DNA of 64,000 nt from positions 2,294,001 to 2,358,000 of the forward strand of contig NZ_CP127251.1 in assembly GCF_030285925.1 (NCBI RefSeq), read 5' to 3'. This document shows positions 8,324 to 17,530 of the stretch, one piece after another (positions within the stretch are counted from its first letter, which is position 1; each line of letters begins with the position of its first letter). Under the pieces are notes generated by a model. It was given only the letters and a program-made list of their open reading frames with translations, was not told the origin of the DNA and made no database searches. The stretch is from Devosia sp. YIM 151766 (GTDB lineage: Bacteria > Pseudomonadota > Alphaproteobacteria > Rhizobiales > Devosiaceae). Position numbers and translations under genes: made by a program.

Positions 8324-9051
8324 TGGAACGCTCCGAGATCCTGACCACCATGAACACGCTCAAGCTCTATGGCATGAAGAGCGCCTATGACGAGATCATC
8401 GCCACGGCGATCAAACGCGAGCATCAGCCCGCTCGCATCGTCTCGGACCTGCTCACCTCCGAGATCGCCGAGAAGCAGGCCCGCTCGATCAAGTACCAGA
8501 TGACCATCGCCAAGCTGCCCCTGGCCAAGGACATCGACGACTTCACCTTCGAAGGCACTGGCATCAACGAGACCCTGGTGCGCGATCTGGCCGCCGGCAA
8601 CTTCCTGGCCATGCAGCGTAACCTGGTGCTGGTCGGTGGTACCGGAACTGGCAAGACCCATCTGGCGATCGCCATTGCCCGGGCCTGCATCCGCAACGGC
8701 GCGCGAGGCCGCTTCTTCAACGTCGTCGATCTGGTCAACCGGCTCGAGGCAGAGACCCGCGCCGGTCGGCAGGGGCGCCTGGCCGACTATATGGGCCGCA
8801 AGGACGTCGTCGTGCTCGATGAACTGGGCTATCTGCCCTTCGCCCAGTCAGGAGGCCAGTTGCTGTTCCACCTGATCAGCCGCCTCTACGAGCAGACCTC
8901 GGTCATCGTCACCACCAACCTCACCTTCGGGGAATGGCCGTCCGTCTTCGGCGACGCCAAGATGACCACGGCGCTGCTCGACCGGCTCACCCATCACTGC
9001 GATATCGTCGAAACCGGCAACGACAGCTGGCGCTTCAAAAACCGTATCTGA
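8320..9051 (+). CDS. istB: IS21 helper ATPase IstB
   Basis: A 243-residue AAA+ ATPase related to DnaC, which directs IstA to the target. Walker A is [11 protein letters not shown] and Walker B is [11 protein letters not shown]; '[19 protein letters not shown]' is the sensor region characteristic of IstB. Length and motif order are normal and the gene looks intact. The frame overlaps istA by 4 bp. Confidence 0.95.
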   Translation: MMERSEILTTMNTLKLYGMKSAYDEIIATAIKREHQPARIVSDLLTSEIAEKQARSIKYQMTIAKLPLAKDIDDFTFEGTGINETLVRDLAAGNFLAMQRNLVLVGGTGTGKTHLAIAIARACIRNGARGRFFNVVDLVNRLEAETRAGRQGRLADYMGRKDVVVLDELGYLPFAQSGGQLLFHLISRLYEQTSVIVTTNLTFGEWPSVFGDAKMTTALLDRLTHHCDIVETGNDSWRFKNRI

Positions 9052-9182
9052 CATCCTGCCCCCGCGGGCCGGATAGCGCCGCAACCCTGACCAGCTCTGC
9101 CATCCGCCCCGCTCCACAGCCATCCAATAAGGGGGTCAATATTGGGCGCCGATAAGGGGTCAAAGTTCGGTGCCGATTGACA

Positions 9183-10263
9183 AAGGTAAGGTTTTAGTGC
9201 GCGACGAACCTATCGCGTCCATTATCCAAGAAGCATTGGAAGGGTTCGCGTCGGGACGCTTTCAATCGCAAGCAGAGGTCCGGCGCTTCATTGAGGGGCA
9301 TCCAGGATACCCCACAAGCAAGCGGGGCATGGTGCGCAATACGCTTGTGCCAGAGCTTCTGACAAATCCAGTCTATGCAGGATACGTCGAGCGCCCGCAG
9401 TGGAGCATCTCGTTACGCCAAGGTCAGCATGAAGGTCTAATCAGCCTGGCCACGTTCCAACGCATTCAAGAGCGACTGAACAGCAAGGCGCGGATACCCA
9501 TTCGCCCGGATATCAGCGCGGACTTTCCGCTGCGTGGGGCGGTCGCCTGCGGCTGTTGCGAGCGGCCAATGACCTCGTGCTGGTCAAAAAGCAAAACAGG
9601 CGTCAAACACGCTTATTATCTATGCGTGACGAAAGGCTGTGAACCAGGTCAAAATCCATTCGGCGCGACAAGCTGGAAGGTGATTTTAAAGGTCTTCTAG
9701 GTGATCTGACGCCCGCGCCAGCGCTGTTTTTACTGGTCCAGGACATGTTTCGCGATGCATGGGATCAGCGACTGACCCAAGCCCGCGCGATGGCGCTTAG
9801 CTATGAACGTGAAGTGGCGAGGGTTGAGAAGCAGATATCTGGCTTGCTTGACCGCATTGTGGAGGCCACGACTTCAACCGTTATGGGCGCATTTGAGCGC
9901 AAAATTAAGGTACTGGAACGCAGCAAGCTGGTGCTGGAAGAAAAACGCCAGAATGCAGGGCGTTCGCGAGGCACATTTGAGGAAATGTTCGAACTCGCCT
10001 TCGAATTTATCGCAAACCCTTCAAAATTATGGAGTTCTGGCAATCCTGCGCACCAAAAATTAGTCTTGAAATTGGCTTTCGCTGACCACCTGGTCTATGA
10101 CCCGATTCAGGGCTTTCGAACCCCAAAAAAGTCTTTACCGTTCAATATGTTAGGAGGATTTATGATGCCGATTAGCAAAATGGCGGAGGGGATGGGCCTG
10201 ACATCCAACCTTCTCCATTCCAAGTTCTATCAACCTGCTCGCCTCGGCACCTTTCTCCTATAG
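9183..10263 (+). pseudogene. Large serine recombinase, 5'-truncated and frameshifted
   Basis: The remnant starts abruptly at the IS21 right end. It reads KGKVLVRDEPIASIIQEALE, then the recombinase domain (TSKRGMVRNTLVPELLTNPVYAGYVE) and a zinc ribbon (CGCCERPMTSC...YYLCVTKGC). The N-terminal catalytic domain with the active serine is missing. After about 9650 the frame shifts: the next part of the protein (RRDKLEGDFKGLLGDLTPAP, then a long coiled coil, 9662-10263) continues in another frame. The distal end overlaps the 3' end of the convergent P-type ATPase gene by 34 bp. It cannot make a working recombinase. Confidence 0.85.
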
Positions 10264-12221
10264 GCCTCTCGCGGAATGGGCTGGCTCGAACTCGCAGGAA
10301 CAGAGGTGTTTGGCGCTGTTTTCGTTCCGTCCCGGCGAATGGGATCCCTCAGTAAGCGCAAGCCATTGAGTACGACCAGAACTGTTCCACCTTCGTGGCC
10401 GATCACGGCAAGTGGCAGGGGCAGTTCGAAAAATAGCCCGCCGGTGACGAGGATCGCCATGGCGCCCATGGCAAAGACGAGGTTTTGCCGAATAATTGTC
10501 GCTGCGTGGCGGGCAAGTCGATGCGCATCCGCCAGCCGTCCCATGTCCTCCGATAGCAGCGCCACGTCGGCAGCCTGCAATGCGACGTCCGACCCTGCCG
10601 CCCCCATGGCAATGCCAACATCGGCACGAGCCAGCGCCGCCGCATCGTTGACGCCATCACCGACAAATGCGATCTTCCCGTCCGCCGTCAGTTCGCTCAC
10701 CATCCGCACCTTGTCTTCAGGCAGCATGTCGGCATGGATTTCCGTGGGCTTCAATCCAAGTTCAGCACCGATCCGCTGCGCGACGGGCAATCTGTCACCC
10801 GTCATCATAACGATGGTGGCGACCCCGCTTTGCCTCAATGCCGCAAGGGCGCGAACTGAGGTCGGGCGAATCTGGTCGGCAATCGTGACCGCCCCTAGCA
10901 CCTGCGCGCCGCGCCCCAGATAAATGACGGTCTGAGTGTCAGCAGCCAGCGATTTCAAGGCGGGGTGGTCGATCGCAGCCTTCATCTGTGCAGCAAGGCG
11001 TGGATTGCCGGCCCAGACCTGCTCATCGCCCCACTCGCCGACAATGCCGGCGCTTGGTCGGGCTGCAACATTTACGACAATTGACGGTTCAATATCGCGA
11101 TCTTCAGCTTCCTGCCGAATTGCCGCTGCGCTGTGATGCTCGGAATGGGCTTCAAGCCCTGCGAGCAACGACAGAAAGCCCTGCTCATCACCGTCAAGCG
11201 CGACAACCGCAGTGACGGTTGCCTTCCCGGTCGTCAACGTTCCAGTCTTGTCGAAGGCGAAAGTGTCGACGGCAGCGAGGGTTTCAAGTGCGCCGCCACC
11301 CTTGAACAACACACCGCCACGTGCGGCAGCAGAAAGGGCAGACAGAATTGCAGCAGGAACAGAAATGACAATGGCACAAGGACTGGCCGCCACCAGCAAT
11401 GTCGCCGAGCGATAGAGTGCTTCTTCCCAGTCGCGCCCGAGCCAGTAGAAGGCAGCAAAGGCCAGGACAGCCCCTGCCATCACCGCGACCGTATAGCGTT
11501 GGCCGAACCAGGCGCTGAAGCGTTCGGACGGGGCCCTGGCCGCCTGCGCCTCCGTCACAAGGGCGATCATGCGGGCAATCGTGCTTTCCTCGACCGTCTT
11601 GGTCACTGCGACCTCAAGCACGCCATCGAGATTGACCGTTGCCTCAAAGACCTGTGCGCCAGGTTCCCTGGCGACCGGCATCGACTCGCCGGTAATGTTT
11701 GCTTCATCTAGAGAGCCGCGCCCGCTGACGATCAGACCGTCCACCGGCACGCGCGCGCCGGGCCGCAGCACCACGACATCGCCTACGCCAAGGTCGACTG
11801 CAGCAACTTCCGTCACTGAACCATCCGGTGCCTTTCGAAGGGCCGTTTCGGGTCGAAGTTCCATGAGTGCCTCGATGGCGCGGCGTGCCCGGCCGAGCGC
11901 CCGTTCCTCCAGCGTGGTGGAAATGCTGAACAGCGTCAGCAGAACCGCACCTTCAAAAGGAGCACCGACCACTGCCGCAGCGACGGCCGCAACCACCATC
12001 AGGAGGTCGATGTCGAGAACGCGCTCTTGCCACAAGGTGACGGCCGCCCGCCAGCCCACGGGCAGACCGCCAGCCAGATAAACAAGCGAAAGACCCGTCA
12101 CGGAAGCGGATGCCGCAAGGGAGCCGTCCAGCGGCCATAGCGCTAGCGTTGCCAGCACCATTCCGAAGACGGTGAGCACCGTCAGCAAGGAAGAACGATC
12201 GATCTGCAACAGGCGTTTCAC
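10230..12221 (-). CDS. P1B-4-type heavy-metal exporting ATPase
   Basis: A P-type ATPase of about 663 residues. The metal-site motif in the sixth membrane helix is SPC (about residues 280-282) rather than CPC, and the C-terminal helix carries HEGGTVLVVLNGLRLL. Together these mark the P1B-4 group (CoaT/CtpD-like, exporting Co, Fe(II), Zn or Ni). DKTGTLT (phosphorylated Asp about 324) and GDGVNDAAALARADVG are intact; there is no N-terminal metal-binding domain. I prefer the GTG at 12221, preceded by GAGGAG and one base below the LysR stop, over the ATG at 12257 inside the LysR gene. The last ~30 residues overlap the recombinase remnant and may not be native. It is probably co-transcribed with the LysR gene. 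Confidence 0.88.
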   Translation of the reverse strand: MKRLLQIDRSSLLTVLTVFGMVLATLALWPLDGSLAASASVTGLSLVYLAGGLPVGWRAAVTLWQERVLDIDLLMVVAAVAAAVVGAPFEGAVLLTLFSISTTLEERALGRARRAIEALMELRPETALRKAPDGSVTEVAAVDLGVGDVVVLRPGARVPVDGLIVSGRGSLDEANITGESMPVAREPGAQVFEATVNLDGVLEVAVTKTVEESTIARMIALVTEAQAARAPSERFSAWFGQRYTVAVMAGAVLAFAAFYWLGRDWEEALYRSATLLVAASPCAIVISVPAAILSALSAAARGGVLFKGGGALETLAAVDTFAFDKTGTLTTGKATVTAVVALDGDEQGFLSLLAGLEAHSEHHSAAAIRQEAEDRDIEPSIVVNVAARPSAGIVGEWGDEQVWAGNPRLAAQMKAAIDHPALKSLAADTQTVIYLGRGAQVLGAVTIADQIRPTSVRALAALRQSGVATIVMMTGDRLPVAQRIGAELGLKPTEIHADMLPEDKVRMVSELTADGKIAFVGDGVNDAAALARADVGIAMGAAGSDVALQAADVALLSEDMGRLADAHRLARHAATIIRQNLVFAMGAMAILVTGGLFFELPLPLAVIGHEGGTVLVVLNGLRLLRDPIRRDGTKTAPNTSVPASSSQPIPREAYRRKVPRRAG

Positions 12222-12222
12222 A

Positions 12223-13212
12223 TCATCTCCTCGTGGCCGAGGCACGAGCCTCGGCATTCATGGGGTGGTTCTGCATTGATGAAGCGGGCCCGGCACGACC
12301 GTTTCCTTTCAGCAATGGCGCTTCCCTTGCCAATTCTCCGGCCAGGAAATCAAGAAATGCGCGAATCCGTGCCGTCTGACGCAGATCCTCATGGGTCAGA
12401 AGCCACAGATCGAGCGTGAAGTCTTCCGGCAGCGCGGCAACATGCACGAGATCGGGTTCGAGATCGGCAAGCCCACAAGGTAAAGGAGCCAATCCCATGC
12501 CAGCCTTTGTGGCGGCGATGGCAGCGGCGATCGAATTTGTCCGCAGCAGCGGCTGAGCCGCTGGCAAGAACGCGCTAAAGCGGCGCGTGAGCGCGGCGTG
12601 CTCGGTATCGAACCCGATCCAGTCATGCTGCTCCAGCCCGGTACCGCCCTTGCCGGCCAGATAGTTCTCGGAGCCGTAGATTGCGAAGACCAGCTGCCCG
12701 ACACGGCGGCCGACCAGGGTTTCTGGTGGAGTGTTTCCAACCCGCAAGGCGATGTCGGCCTCGCGCCGGTTCAGGTTCAACGTTACATTGCCAACGATCA
12801 GTTCCACCTCAATGCCAGGATAAACGGTCCGGAAATTGGCAAGGTGGCGCGGCAGCAAACCAAAGGCCAGCATGTCAAGCGTGGTCACGCGGATCGTGCC
12901 GCTGAGGCGCAGATCCTGCCCGGTCACCTTGCGACTGAGGCTTGCAATCTCATCCTCGACCCGCAGCGCACCTTCGCGCATCTCCTCTCCCGCTTGGGTA
13001 AGCAGATAACCACTTGGCAGGCGTTCAAATAGACGAACTCCGAGCTGCGTCTCAAAGGCCCCAATGCGGCGAAATACGGTCGAGTGATTCACCCCGAGCC
13101 TTCTTGCAGCACCAGATAGCGACCCGGTCTTCGCGACTGCCAGGAAGTAGCGCAGGTCATCCCAATTTTGTGCCTTTGCATCCATGCAAGACGTCTTTGC
13201 TGCTTTTGCCAA
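12223..13212 (-). CDS. LysR-family transcriptional regulator
   Basis: A 329-residue LysR protein. The HTH is DLRYFLAVAKTGSLSGAARRLGVNHSTVFRRIGAFETQLGVRLFER, followed by the substrate-binding domain of usual length. The start may be at 13212 or at the internal ATG at 13185 (MDAKAQNWDDLRYF), which gives a more typical N-terminus. It is directly upstream of the P1B-4 ATPase with no gap and divergent from the HMA chaperone, so it probably controls both sides. LysR control of metal export is less usual than MerR or ArsR control. Confidence 0.88.
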   Translation of the reverse strand: MAKAAKTSCMDAKAQNWDDLRYFLAVAKTGSLSGAARRLGVNHSTVFRRIGAFETQLGVRLFERLPSGYLLTQAGEEMREGALRVEDEIASLSRKVTGQDLRLSGTIRVTTLDMLAFGLLPRHLANFRTVYPGIEVELIVGNVTLNLNRREADIALRVGNTPPETLVGRRVGQLVFAIYGSENYLAGKGGTGLEQHDWIGFDTEHAALTRRFSAFLPAAQPLLRTNSIAAAIAATKAGMGLAPLPCGLADLEPDLVHVAALPEDFTLDLWLLTHEDLRQTARIRAFLDFLAGELAREAPLLKGNGRAGPASSMQNHPMNAEARASATRR

Positions 13213-13293
13213 TCAAAATGCAGTCTCGCACAGACCATATCTGAAAGCGAGGGCCAGCATCACCCGTCTGGCCGAAGCTGAAAGGAGAAAGCC

Positions 13294-13521
13294 ATGTCTC
13301 AAGCGATGAAAACCGTCCTGCGTAGCGACGAACTTTCCTGCCCGTCCTGCGTGCCGAAGATCGAGAAGGCGCTGAATGCCTTGCCGGGCGTCGAGAAGGC
13401 AGCTGTGCGTTTCAACACCGGCAAGATCGAGGTCGAGCACGATCCAAACCAGACGAACGTCGAAGCGCTGGTCGAGGCGGTCAGGAGCACTGGCTATGAG
13501 GCAAGACCATCGGCCTTCTGA
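13294..13521 (+). CDS. HMA-domain metallochaperone
   Basis: A 75-residue ferredoxin-like heavy-metal-associated protein. The metal site is CPSC at residues 16-19, in the loop before helix 1, and the rest (IEKALNALPGVEKAAVRFNTGKIEVEHDP) fits the fold. It should bind a soft metal and hand it to the ATPase encoded next, which has no HMA domain of its own. An AGGAGA ribosome-binding site precedes the ATG. Metal specificity cannot be read from the sequence. Confidence 0.88.
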   Translation: MSQAMKTVLRSDELSCPSCVPKIEKALNALPGVEKAAVRFNTGKIEVEHDPNQTNVEALVEAVRSTGYEARPSAF

Positions 13522-13596
13522 CCAACCCCACTCACCGGCCGCGTCGAAGAACCGCGCGGCCGGTTCATTTTGTGGAAGATGAAAAGGAGAGTTGAG

Positions 13597-15546
13597 ATGA
13601 GCGGTGTCACAATGAAGATCAGAAACGCCTTCGCGCACCCGGCGCGCCGGCGCTTCTGGCTGACTGTGGGCAGTGGCGGACTGATCGCCACCGGTCTTCT
13701 TGCGCGCTATGGCTTTGGCATGATCGAGCTGTGGTCCGCCTTGATGGTCGCCGCCGCCCTACTGGCTGGTTCCGACATTGCCGTGCGCGCTTGGCGGGCG
13801 TTACGGGTCAAACATCTGAGCATCGAGCTCCTTGTCACCGTTGCTGCTGTCGGCGCACTGGTGATTGGCGAAGTCTGGGAATCGGCCGCCGTCACCTTCC
13901 TCTTCATGTTCGGTGCATGGCTCGAGGTGCGGACCATGGGTCAGACCCGCGGCGCATTGAAGGAACTGCTGGACGCCGCGCCTGCTACCGCCACCGTCCT
14001 GCGCAATGGTCAGCCGGTCGACATACCGGCCCATGAAGTGCAGCCGGGCGAGATCGTGCTGGCCAAGGCTGGCCAGCGCATCCCGGTCGACGGTGAGGTG
14101 ACCGAGGGTACGGCCGCCGTCTCCGAGGCCGCCATCACCGGCGAGCCAATGCCGGCCGAGAAGGCACCTGGCAGCCACGTTCACGCCGGGACCATAGCGG
14201 AGAACGGTCTCCTGCGCATTCGCGCCACCAATGTCGGCGCAGACACCACGCTTGCGCGCATCATCCAGCGCGTCGAGGAAGCGCAGGAGGAAAAAGCGCC
14301 CAGCCAGCGCATGATCGAGCGCTTTGCGCAATGGTATACGCCGGCGATCATCGGGCTTGCAGTTTTGACCTTCGCCTTCACGCAGGACATCAGGCTGGCG
14401 CTGACCTTGCTGGTCGTCGGCTGCCCCGGTGCGCTGGTGATCTCGACGCCGGTGTCAATTGTCGCCGGAATCGGCCGGGCGGCAAGAAGCGGCATCCTGA
14501 TCAAGGGCGGTCAGCATCTGGAAAGTGCCGGACGGATCGACACGCTGGCGCTCGACAAGACCGGCACCCTGACGGAAGGCAAGCCACGCCTGGCAACGGT
14601 GATCGCGCTAGAAGGCATGGGCGAGGACGAGTTGCTGCGCCTTGCCGCTACTGCCGAAGCTGGATCGGACCATCCACTTGGCCGCCCCATCGTCGTAGCT
14701 GCTCGCAAGCAAGGGCCGTTGCTGACGCCTGAAGCCCTGGACGAACATGCCGGAATGGGCATCAGCGCCCGCATCGAGGGGCGTGATATCGCCGCCGGCA
14801 ACCGTCGCCTAATGGAAAGGCTTGGCATCCCGCTCGGCACGGAGGGCGAAGCCGGGCTGGAACAGCTGCTCAAGGCCGGCCAGACGCCGATCCTGGTTGC
14901 AGCGGACGGCAGGCTAATCGGCCTGCTGGGCATGTCGGACATGGCTCGCGAAGGTGCGAAGGACGCCATTGCCCGCTTGCGCGAGATTGGCATCAGGCGC
15001 GTCGTCATGCTGACCGGCGACCAAGAGGGCGCGGCAAAGGCCATTGCCCGCGAGGTCGGCATTGACGAGGTTCATGCCGGCCTGATGCCGGAGGACAAGC
15101 TGGAACTGATCCGCAAGATGAAGGCCGAGGGCGCCCATGTCGCCATGGTCGGCGACGGCATCAATGATGCGCCCGCCCTTGCGGCTGCGGATACCAGCAT
15201 CGCCATGGGTGCCGCGGGCAGCGATGTTGCCATCGAGACCGCCGATATTGCGCTCCTCAACGATGATCTCGGCAAGATCCCCGAGGCCATGGCGATCTCG
15301 CGTGCGACACTTGGCAATATGCGCCAGAATCTGGTGATCGCTCTGGTGACCGTTGCCGGACTGCTGGCCGGTGTGTTCTCGGGCGACATTCATATGGCGG
15401 GCGGCATGCTGGTGCATCAGTTGTCGGTGCTGATCGTCATCGCCAATGGCATGCGGCTGCTGCGGGTGCCGAAGGCGGCCCGGCGCGCGGCCATCAGTCG
15501 GGAAACGCAGGCGTCCGCCGCAACGGTAGTCAGGGCTAGAACCTAA
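13597..15546 (+). CDS. P1B-type metal ATPase with CPG metal motif
   Basis: A 649-residue P-type ATPase from the ATG at 13597, which has AAGGAG upstream; the frame extends to 13570 without a better site. It has GEPMPAEK in the actuator domain, DKTGTLTEGKP (Asp about 320), the HP motif in GSDHPLGRP, and GDGINDAPAL. The transmembrane motif is GCPGALVIS: CPG (about residues 276-278) in place of the common CPC. The C-terminus ends with a HQLSVLIVIANGMRLL helix. The N-terminus lacks HMA repeats; the separate chaperone 76 nt upstream probably supplies that function. The substrate is uncertain. Confidence 0.87.
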   Translation: MSGVTMKIRNAFAHPARRRFWLTVGSGGLIATGLLARYGFGMIELWSALMVAAALLAGSDIAVRAWRALRVKHLSIELLVTVAAVGALVIGEVWESAAVTFLFMFGAWLEVRTMGQTRGALKELLDAAPATATVLRNGQPVDIPAHEVQPGEIVLAKAGQRIPVDGEVTEGTAAVSEAAITGEPMPAEKAPGSHVHAGTIAENGLLRIRATNVGADTTLARIIQRVEEAQEEKAPSQRMIERFAQWYTPAIIGLAVLTFAFTQDIRLALTLLVVGCPGALVISTPVSIVAGIGRAARSGILIKGGQHLESAGRIDTLALDKTGTLTEGKPRLATVIALEGMGEDELLRLAATAEAGSDHPLGRPIVVAARKQGPLLTPEALDEHAGMGISARIEGRDIAAGNRRLMERLGIPLGTEGEAGLEQLLKAGQTPILVAADGRLIGLLGMSDMAREGAKDAIARLREIGIRRVVMLTGDQEGAAKAIAREVGIDEVHAGLMPEDKLELIRKMKAEGAHVAMVGDGINDAPALAAADTSIAMGAAGSDVAIETADIALLNDDLGKIPEAMAISRATLGNMRQNLVIALVTVAGLLAGVFSGDIHMAGGMLVHQLSVLIVIANGMRLLRVPKAARRAAISRETQASAATVVRART

Positions 15547-15564
15547 CTGTGTTCATGACGAGTC

Positions 15565-15588
15565 TCCCCGCGCCCACCGGCGCGGGGA
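15565..15588. terminator. GC-rich hairpin after the metal ATPase
   Basis: TCCCCGCGCC and GGCGCGGGGA form a perfect 10-bp stem with a CACC loop, 19 nt after the ATPase stop. No T-run follows, so it may be a Rho-independent-like stop of low efficiency or an mRNA-stabilising hairpin. Confidence 0.55.
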
Positions 15589-15644
15589 TGGAACTTTCGA
15601 TAAGGTACAAAAAGCGGCAGCAATGATTTGACGGAGATGCGGAC

Positions 15645-16295
15645 ATGAATACTCACTCCCACGAACAACCCTGGGACGAGGTTCTTCAGTTCTGGTTCCC
15701 CGAGGGACGCTTCGCGGCAATCGCATCGAACGCCCACCGGGAACACTGGTTCTGGCGGATGCGAGGCGGCGCGGACCGCGAGGTCATCGCCCGCTTTTCA
15801 GACATGACCGCACAAGCTGCGGCTGGCAATCTCAATCACTGGGCCACCGATCCTGAGGGAAGGCTCGCACTCATCATATTGCTGGATCAATTTTCGCGCT
15901 CGGTCTGGCGCGGTTCCCCACGCGCCTTCGCACAGGACCCGGCGGCGCTGGAGCTTTCGCTGGATGGGTTGGTGAATGGTCATTACGCCGCCCTGCCAAC
16001 CCCATGGTTCAAGATCGTTCACGGCCTGCCGCTCGGTCATTGCGAAGGGCCGGATCACCTTGCACGCATCAATCGCCTCATCGGGCTGCGCAAGGAGATC
16101 GCTGCAGAAGCACCAGAGCCATTACAGCCGATCTACCAATCACTGGTGAAACAGGCACGGGACGTAAAAGAAGTGATCGAAGCTTTCGGTCGTCACCCTC
16201 ATCGCAATCGCGTTCTTGGCCGCAGATCCACCGAGGCGGAAGACGTGTATCTTGAAAAAGGCAGTTTCCCGCACGAACGGGCGTTCCAGCGCTGA
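15645..16295 (+). CDS. DUF924 family protein
   Basis: A 216-residue protein of the DUF924 family, alpha-helical and TPR-like. Recognisable segments are VLQFWFPEG at the start, LIILLDQFSRSVWRGSPRAFA in the middle, and FGRHPHRNRVLGRRSTEAEDVYLEKGSFP at the end. The molecular role of the family is unknown. The gene lies between a metal ATPase and a CueR-like operator, but this may be chance. Length is usual and the frame looks intact. Confidence 0.85.
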   Translation: MNTHSHEQPWDEVLQFWFPEGRFAAIASNAHREHWFWRMRGGADREVIARFSDMTAQAAAGNLNHWATDPEGRLALIILLDQFSRSVWRGSPRAFAQDPAALELSLDGLVNGHYAALPTPWFKIVHGLPLGHCEGPDHLARINRLIGLRKEIAAEAPEPLQPIYQSLVKQARDVKEVIEAFGRHPHRNRVLGRRSTEAEDVYLEKGSFPHERAFQR

Positions 16296-16306
16296 AGCGA
16301 TTGCTC

Positions 16307-16337
16307 TTGACCTTCCAGCGCTTGGAAGGTGCACCGT
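16307..16337 (+). promoter_or_regulatory. CueR/MerR-type promoter-operator without its gene
   Basis: A -35 element TTGACC (16307-16312) runs into the palindrome CCTTCC-AGCGCTT-GGAAGG (16311-16329), the arrangement seen at CueR-controlled copper promoters, where an over-long spacer of about 19 bp is corrected by the regulator. The -10 region (from about 16332) is weak. No metal gene follows: 120 nt downstream an IS3-type end begins at 16457. The regulated gene was probably lost when the insertion sequences arrived. Confidence 0.5.
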
Positions 16338-16507
16338 CTTCCATAACGATTTTCGGATGACTGGATCGAAACCCGACCCGACGAGCGGTACAAGCAGATT
16401 ACCGCGCGCCTTACCGGGATCGTTCGCTCGACGTCCGAGGGGTCGCCCACAAGGTTTGAACCGCCCCGGGTTTGCCGGAGGCTCCAACTTCCAAAAAGGA
16501 TGGAGCC

Positions 16508-16837
16508 ATGACGAGCAAAACGACGAACAAGTTTTCCCCTGAGGTGCGCGAGCGTGCCGTGCGGATGGTGTTGGATCACGAAGCTGATCATTCCTCCCGC
16601 TGGACTGCCTGCCAGTCGATTTCCGCCAAGATCGGCTGTGCGACGCACACGCTGCTGGATTGGGTGAAGAAAGCCGAGATCGATGCCGGCAAGCGGGCCG
16701 GTTTGTCGACGGATATGGCGGCGAAGATGAAGGCTCTTGAGCGGGAGAACCGGGAGCTTCGGCAGGCCAACGAGATTCTGCGCAAGGCGAGCGCTTATTT
16801 TGCCCAGGCGGAGCTCGACCGCCCATTCAAACGATGA
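16508..16837 (+). CDS. IS3-family OrfA
   Basis: A 109-residue protein with the OrfA HTH ([17 protein letters not shown]...[20 protein letters not shown]) and a C-terminal leucine-zipper-like coiled coil ([29 protein letters not shown]). The ATG at 16508 follows AAGGATGGAG. Its end overlaps the orfB start by 4 bp, as usual for -1 frameshift fusion in this family. The gene itself looks intact, but its partner is truncated. Confidence 0.85.
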   Translation: MTSKTTNKFSPEVRERAVRMVLDHEADHSSRWTACQSISAKIGCATHTLLDWVKKAEIDAGKRAGLSTDMAAKMKALERENRELRQANEILRKASAYFAQAELDRPFKR

Positions 16838-17030
16838 TCTCGTTCATTGACGATCACCGCGAGGCGCATGGGGTCGAGCCGATCTGCAAGGTGCTGCCGA
16901 TCGCCCCATCGACCTACCACGATCATGTCGCCAAGCGCGCTGATCCCGCGAAGCTGTCGGCGCGGGCGAAGCGGGACCTGGAGCTCAAACCGGAGATCGA
17001 GCGCGTCTTCGCAGAGAACTTCGAGGTCCA
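16834..17030 (+). pseudogene. IS3-family OrfB, N-terminal fragment
   Basis: It begins [31 protein letters not shown], the start of an IS3 OrfB, and reaches PEIERVFAENFEVQG. The integrase core with the DDE residues is missing because the sequence joins an IS256 fragment at about 17030. The open frame continues to 17181 but is no longer OrfB. Confidence 0.8.
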
Positions 17031-17514
17031 AGGGCCAGCACACCATGGTCGCGGCCGCGATCCGGCAGGCCTTCATCCAGCCCGACCAAGACAATGCCGT
17101 GCAGACCTGGCGGCATGTCGCCGACCAGCTTCGGGCCAGATGGCCCAAGCTGGGAGCCTTCATGGACGACGCCGAAGCTGATGTGCTCGCCTACATGGTG
17201 TTCCCATCCCAGCACAGAACGAAGTTGCACAGCACGAATCCGCTGGAACGTCTGAACAAGGAGGTGAAGCGCCGCGCCGATGTGGTCGGCATCTTCCCCA
17301 ACGAGGACAGCATCATCCGCCTGATCGGAGCCGTCCTGCTCGAGGCCAATGACGAGTGGCAGCTTCAGCACCGATACATGCAGGTCGAGGCCATGGCCGA
17401 CCTCAACACTCCAGCAGTCGAGGAGGAGAAGACGCTTCAGATTACACCAAGAGCCGCCTGATCATGACAGCCCGGAACCACACCCGAAATTACACCACGT
17501 TGACGGACGCTACC
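17030..17514 (+). pseudogene. IS256 (Mutator)-family transposase, C-terminal fragment
   Basis: From KGQHTMVAAAIRQAFIQPD to a stop at 17461 the frame encodes the last ~140 residues of an IS256-type transposase, including FMDDAEADVLAYMVFP and HSTNPLERLNKEVKRRADVVGIFPNE, which holds the catalytic Glu of this family. The first two Asp residues are missing. The right end of the element, with ACACCACGTTGACGGACGC, lies at about 17493-17514. The junction with IS3 sequence falls at about 17030, giving a chimera of two broken elements. Confidence 0.83.
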
Positions 17515-17530
17515 CAATCGACCGTCCATA

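Larger units (their letters stand above)
6703..9182 (+). mobile_element. IS21-family element, left copy (2480 bp)
   Basis: The ends read TGTGTTTCGGCA and TGCCGATTGACA; the outer 27 bp of each end are related inverted repeats (shared TGT, TCGGCA and TTTGACCCC). Inside are istA and istB. Internal copies of CAATATTGACCCCC near both ends are the multiple transposase-binding repeats typical of IS21. The inverted copy at 30668-33147 has exactly the same length. The bases outside the ends (CTCACCC on the left, AAGGTAA on the right) do not match, so there is no target duplication. Confidence 0.93.
16457..17030 (+). mobile_element. IS3-family remnant
   Basis: A left end TGAACCGCCCCGGGTTTGCC starts at 16457 and is followed by orfA and the first ~65 codons of orfB. 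The element breaks off at about 17030 where the sequence becomes IS256-like. No right end is present, so it cannot move by itself. Confidence 0.75.

Noticed and set aside
16140..16826. 228-codon minus-strand frame across DUF924 3' end and IS3 orfA
   Set aside because: It is antisense to two recognised genes, and its protein is Pro/Ser/Arg-rich low-quality sequence typical of a shadow frame.
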